Positions 62,860 through 64,000 of a stretch of DNA of 64,000 nucleotides are shown in pieces; within the stretch, counting starts at the first letter, position 1, and the number at the start of each line of letters is the position of its first letter. The position numbers and the translations under genes were made by a program. Source of the DNA: Trogon surrucura (lineage: Eukaryota > Chordata > Aves > Trogoniformes > Trogonidae); the NCBI GenBank assembly GCA_020746105.1, contig CM036619.1:9896238-9960237 (forward strand), given 5' to 3'. The notes below the pieces were generated by a model. It was not told the origin of the DNA and did not search any database. It worked only from the letters and a program-made list of their open reading frames with translations.

Positions 62860-63130
62860 GAGAATTCACATCTCCAAAGCCACTCTGGACTGCCTGAACG
62901 GGGATTATAAAGTTGAAGAAGGGCATGGCAAAGAGCGTAATGAATTCCTGAGGAAACATAACATTGAGACTTATTTGATTAAACAACCTGAGGAGAGTTT
63001 GTTGACTTTGCCTGAAGACATAGTGAAAGAGGCTGTCAGCTCCTCCGACAGGAGAAACAGTGGAGCAACATTTACCGAAGGATCCTGGAGCCCTGAACTT
63101 CCATTTGATAACATAGTGGGAAAACAGAAC
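62860..63130 (+). CDS. ADCY8: ADCY8 internal exon (probably exon 7): end of C1a and start of C1b
   Basis: This 271-nt exon completes the split Gly codon (GG|G) after TTTGCACAG and ends with AAC before GTAAGT, in phase 0. It encodes [36 protein letters not shown] and [11 protein letters not shown], which close the C1a fold. After this comes the more variable C1b linker ([19 protein letters not shown]..., then FDNIVGKQN). The block DRRNSGATF resembles a basophilic kinase site (R-R-x-S), but that is an inference. The reading frame stays open through the donor for 34 more codons, to a TAA at 63233. This is the last coding exon in the window. Confidence 0.97.
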
Positions 63131-63360
63131 GTAAGTCAAACTTCCTTTAATGTCATCAAGTACGAAAGCATGCCTGAGTGCATTTCAATAATGGACGTCT
63201 CAGAGGAGACAAACTCATCTTTAACCTTTATTTAACACATACTGTAACAGCAGAGGATTAAACAAATTGGTTCAGGGCGGAAATAAATCATGTATCCAAA
63301 CTGGGGAAATGCCAGTGGACCAGAGGTTTTTTTGGTTGGGTTGTTTGTTTTTTTTTCCAA
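63131..63360 (+). promoter_or_regulatory. ADCY8: Possible intronic polyadenylation site in ADCY8 intron 7
   Basis: What is seen: the open frame from exon 7 runs 34 codons past the donor to TAA (63233-63235). A canonical AATAAA starts 46 nt after that stop (63282-63287). A GT- and T-rich tract follows at about 63326-63356, the right distance for a downstream element. What is known: such sets can produce short mRNAs ending in an intron. Inference: an isoform would keep the first membrane cassette and C1a but lack TM7-12 and C2, so it could not be an active cyclase by itself. AATAAA is common by chance in AT-rich introns, so this is only a candidate. Confidence 0.35.
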
Positions 63361-64000
63361 CTGAAATTAAATACTACACAGCTTCATTTTAATTGAACCT
63401 GTCCACGAAGAAGTAAATTAAAAGTAAAAACGATGTTACTAAACTAGCTGGGACATTCTAGTCAGAGTGTGTATCTCATTGAACAGCTTCACTGCACTGC
63501 CATCAAAGTAAAGAGGTGAGTGTTTTGCCAGAGGAGAAAACATAGTTTAAGTTATTGATATATAAGGGAAAGAAAAAAAATGTATCTTAAAAAAACACCT
63601 TGTGAAAACAGTTTGTCAATTCCTCACTCCTTTTCTCTTTTTAAATTAAAGATATTAAAAACTTAGATTCTAAGACAATTAAGGTTCACTAGCAGGTGAG
63701 TTAGACTCTAAGGTCATGTGTGGTTCAATAGAAATATGAGATAATAACAACTTCTCCAAAAGCACTGCATGGGTAATCACTAACACCCTGGGAACCAGCA
63801 GTTCCTGTGCAGTCATAAAAAAATGCTTTGAGAAATCGATTTGCTTAGAGGCATTAAAGATGGAAAGGCTAAAATGAGCACAGACACCACACTTTTTACT
63901 GCATTTGAAAGATTGATGAGTCTTTACAAAACAAGGTCAGCTGGATTTTTCCATTTTTCTGAGGCATCTGTAATGACATGATATATCCTTTCTTCTGCTG
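63131..64000 (+). other. ADCY8: ADCY8 intron 7, 5' part, with readthrough frame
   Basis: The intron begins GTAAGT. The exon frame continues for 34 codons to TAA at 63233-63235. It is followed by AATAAA at 63282 and a GT/T-rich tract at about 63326-63356. The remainder to the window end is ordinary AT-rich intron with nothing else visible. Confidence 0.85.

Noticed and set aside
7140..63130. Assignment of the exons to another Ca2+-regulated cyclase such as ADCY1 or ADCY3
   Set aside because: The [20 protein letters not shown] helix, [14 protein letters not shown] and the C1b start [17 protein letters not shown] fit AC8 as I know it. The exon order is continuous.
1..64000. CRISPR array, operon or prokaryotic system
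   Set aside because: The sequence is intron-bearing vertebrate DNA. Repeats found are retrotransposon tails and microsatellites, with no spaced identical repeats.

Overview
The window is vertebrate, and almost certainly avian, genomic DNA. It lies inside one large gene on the + strand, adenylate cyclase type 8 (ADCY8). Six internal coding exons with clean AG/GT boundaries and continuous reading phase lie at 7140-7289, 30349-30479, 33238-33349, 45862-45989, 57572-57730 and 62860-63130. They total 951 nt, or 317 codons. By family knowledge they are probably exons 2-7. They encode the end of the sixth membrane helix, the signalling helix, the whole C1a catalytic half with both metal-binding aspartates, and the start of C1b. 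The 5' exon (N-terminus and most of the first membrane cassette) and the exons for TM7-12 and C2 are outside the window.

The rest is intron plus retrotransposons, which identify the lineage. Chicken-repeat-1 (CR1) LINEs dominate, with at least sixteen segments on both strands. Most carry the octamer tail (ATTCTRTG)n; one older copy carries an (AGAAT)n tail. Two adjacent tRNA-Ile-headed SINEs with CR1-type 3' tails (44574-44930) match the TguSINE1 type, known from passerines, so a songbird or other passerine is the best guess. A solo LTR of avian ERVL type with a 5-bp target duplication lies in intron 4.

Layout: 1-1229 and about 5446-5818 are an unidentified GC-richer tandem-repeat block, split by a near full-length CR1 (about 1230-5445). 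That CR1 has an intact ORF1 and an ORF2 broken by an internal deletion in its endonuclease. Intron 2 (23 kb) holds older CR1 fragments and, at 25431-28503, two CR1 copies abutting 5' to 5'. Intron 3 is mostly unique. Intron 4 holds the solo LTR and the SINE pair. Introns 5 and 6 hold more CR1 fragments. Intron 7 begins with an open reading extension of 34 codons, a stop, an AATAAA and a GT-rich tract, which together look like a possible intronic polyadenylation site.

No CRISPR array, operon or complete non-transposon gene is present. The most interesting candidates are the possible truncated ADCY8 isoform end in intron 7, the head-to-head CR1 pair that could form a long RNA hairpin, and the tandem repeat block at the left edge with splice-site-like borders. 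None can be proven from sequence alone.
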